Origin: Bacteroidales bacterium
Lineage (GTDB): Bacteria; Bacteroidota; Bacteroidia; Bacteroidales; Dysgonomonadaceae
NCBI GenBank assembly: GCA_012841425.1
Contig: DUUR01000058.1
Span: forward strand, 1 to 8,140
DNA: 8,140 nucleotides
Direction of reading: 5' to 3'
Below the pieces are notes generated by a model, which was given only the letters and a program-made list of their open reading frames with translations, made no database searches and was not told the origin of the DNA. This document shows, in pieces, positions 7,091 to 8,140 of the stretch (the stretch's first letter is position 1; the number at the start of each line of letters is the position of its first letter). Both the position numbers and the translations under genes were made by a program.

Positions 7091-7861
7091 ATGGATTTAA
7101 ATCTTAGTAACCCGTTAGTTTTCTTTGATCTGGAGACTACCGGTATAAATATTACACGCGACAGAATTGTCGAAATTTCAATTTTAAAAATTCATCCTAA
7201 TGGTAAGGAAGAGAAAAAAACCAGAAGGATAAATCCCGAAATGCCTATTCCACCAGAGTCTACCGCAATTCATGGTATTACAGATGATGACGTGAAAGAC
7301 TGCCCAACATTTAAACAAGTAGCAAAATCATTTGCCGACTTTTTAGAAGGGTGTGATATGGCTGGCTTTAATTCAAGCCGATTTGATGTACCCTTGCTTA
7401 CAGAAGAATTCTTGAGAGCAGGTGTCGACTTCGATGCTAGCAAGAGAAAGTTTATTGATGTTCAGATTATCTTTCATAGAAAAGAACAGCGTACTTTAGA
7501 AGCAGCATATGCATTCTATTGCAACAAGAAACTAGATAATGCACACTCGGCAGAGGCAGATGTTTTAGCTACATACGAGGTACTTAAATCTCAACTCGAT
7601 AGATATTCTGATCTAGAGAATGACGTTAATTTTCTATCAAAAGAATACTCTAGTTTTAATAACAATGTAGATCTTGCAGGTCGCATTATATTAAATGATA
7701 AAGGGGTAGAAGTATTTAATTTCGGTAAGCATAAAGGCAAATCGGTTACAGAAATATTTAAAAAAGAACCTAGCTACTATTCTTGGATGATGGATGGAGA
7801 TTTTCCTCTTAATACTAAACAGGTGCTAACAAAAATTAGGCTAAGAGATATCAATGGTTAA
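7091..7861 (+). CDS. DEDDh 3'-5' exonuclease (DnaQ-like) with ExoX-like C-terminal domain
   Basis: This 256-residue protein has an N-terminal DnaQ-type exonuclease domain (about 8-170) with all DEDDh residues: Asp13 and Glu15 in FFDLETTG, Asp99 in NSSRFDVPLL, His152 and Asp157 in AHSAEADVLATYEVL. HGITDDDV (61-68) is the usual ExoII-region landmark. After a linker, residues about 195-253 form a second small domain, VFNFGKHKGKSV and EPSYYSWMMDGDFP, of the type found at the C-terminus of ExoX-like proteins. It removes nucleotides 3' to 5' from DNA, in proofreading, repair or end trimming. The symbol dnaQ is withheld because the C-terminal domain suggests an accessory exonuclease rather than the polymerase III proofreading subunit. 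It sits 11 bp after dnaN, consistent with action with the clamp, and overlaps truA by 8 bp. Confidence 0.88.
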   Translation: MDLNLSNPLVFFDLETTGINITRDRIVEISILKIHPNGKEEKKTRRINPEMPIPPESTAIHGITDDDVKDCPTFKQVAKSFADFLEGCDMAGFNSSRFDVPLLTEEFLRAGVDFDASKRKFIDVQIIFHRKEQRTLEAAYAFYCNKKLDNAHSAEADVLATYEVLKSQLDRYSDLENDVNFLSKEYSSFNNNVDLAGRIILNDKGVEVFNFGKHKGKSVTEIFKKEPSYYSWMMDGDFPLNTKQVLTKIRLRDING

Positions 7862-8140
7862 ATCTCGATACTTTATTACACTTTCTTATAACGGAAAGAA
7901 CTATGTAGGCTGGCAGATACAGCCCAATGGAATAAGCGTGCAGCAAATGTTGCAAGAAGCGCTTTCAACCATACTGCGTTCTAATGTGGAAGTTGTGGGT
8001 GCGGGAAGAACAGATGCAGGTGTGCACGCTCTAAAAATGTTTGCACATTTTGATTGGGAGGGAGATGAATTCAATATCCAAGATCTTATTCATAAACTAA
8101 ATAACTATCTCCCTAAAGACATTCATATTCACAATATACA
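7854..8140 (+). CDS. truA: tRNA pseudouridine(38-40) synthase TruA, N-terminal part (runs off the right edge)
   Basis: The frame from the ATG at 7854 stays open for 95 codons to the window edge. It begins MVKSRYFITLSYNGKNYVGW, followed by QIQPNGISVQQMLQEAL, the usual TruA opening. GAGRTDAGVHAL (49-60) contains the catalytic aspartate Asp54. LNNYLPKDIHI (82-92) matches the conserved LN..LP.DI block. TruA isomerises uridines at positions 38, 39 and 40 in the tRNA anticodon arm. The start overlaps the end of the exonuclease gene by 8 bp in another frame, suggesting translational coupling in one operon. Around 150 or more C-terminal residues, judged from normal family length, are missing only because the window ends. 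Confidence 0.95.
   Translation, partial: MVKSRYFITLSYNGKNYVGWQIQPNGISVQQMLQEALSTILRSNVEVVGAGRTDAGVHALKMFAHFDWEGDEFNIQDLIHKLNNYLPKDIHIHNI

Overview
The window looks like chromosomal DNA from a member of the Bacteroidota, most likely order Bacteroidales. It is AT-rich (about one third G+C by eye). Several genes are preceded by the Bacteroidota-type -7 element TAnnTTTG rather than a sigma70 -10 box, and Shine-Dalgarno sequences are inconspicuous. The proteins (SHDIKAP-type hybrid kinase, C69 dipeptidase, DnaN ending in LLMPMMLND) have a Bacteroidales look. Genus cannot be assigned from the sequence alone.

Layout. At the left edge the first 132 codons of a secreted C69-family dipeptidase run on the minus strand. 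A divergent intergenic region (398-571) follows, and everything to its right is on the plus strand. First come a FtsB/DivIC-like septum protein (572-880) and a small four-helix membrane protein of unknown function (918-1256). Next is a two-component pair: an NtrC-like response regulator (1291-2565) and, 2 bp later, a hybrid histidine kinase with its own receiver and HPt domains (2568-4991). The tyrosine recombinase XerD (4978-5883) overlaps the kinase gene by 14 bp. After a 68-bp gap with a promoter candidate come the DNA polymerase sliding clamp DnaN (5952-7079), a DEDDh 3'-5' exonuclease with an ExoX-like C-terminus (7091-7861), and the start of the tRNA pseudouridine synthase TruA (7854 to the edge), overlapping the exonuclease gene by 8 bp.

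How the genes fit together. Most plus-strand genes belong to the chromosome cycle: septum assembly, chromosome-dimer resolution, processive replication and exonucleolytic trimming. The embedded two-component pair reads as one four-step phosphorelay: kinase His322, receiver Asp612, HPt His746, then Asp53 of the response regulator. The most unusual feature is that regulator. It keeps an intact receiver, a Walker A motif and a Fis-type helix-turn-helix. It has lost the sigma54-contacting GAFTGA loop, the Walker B acidic pair, both arginine-finger positions and the sensor II arginine. It is therefore unlikely to be a working sigma54 activator despite its family architecture.

No RNA genes, insertion sequences, CRISPR arrays or convincing intrinsic terminators were seen. 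No intergenic stretch exceeds 300 bases.
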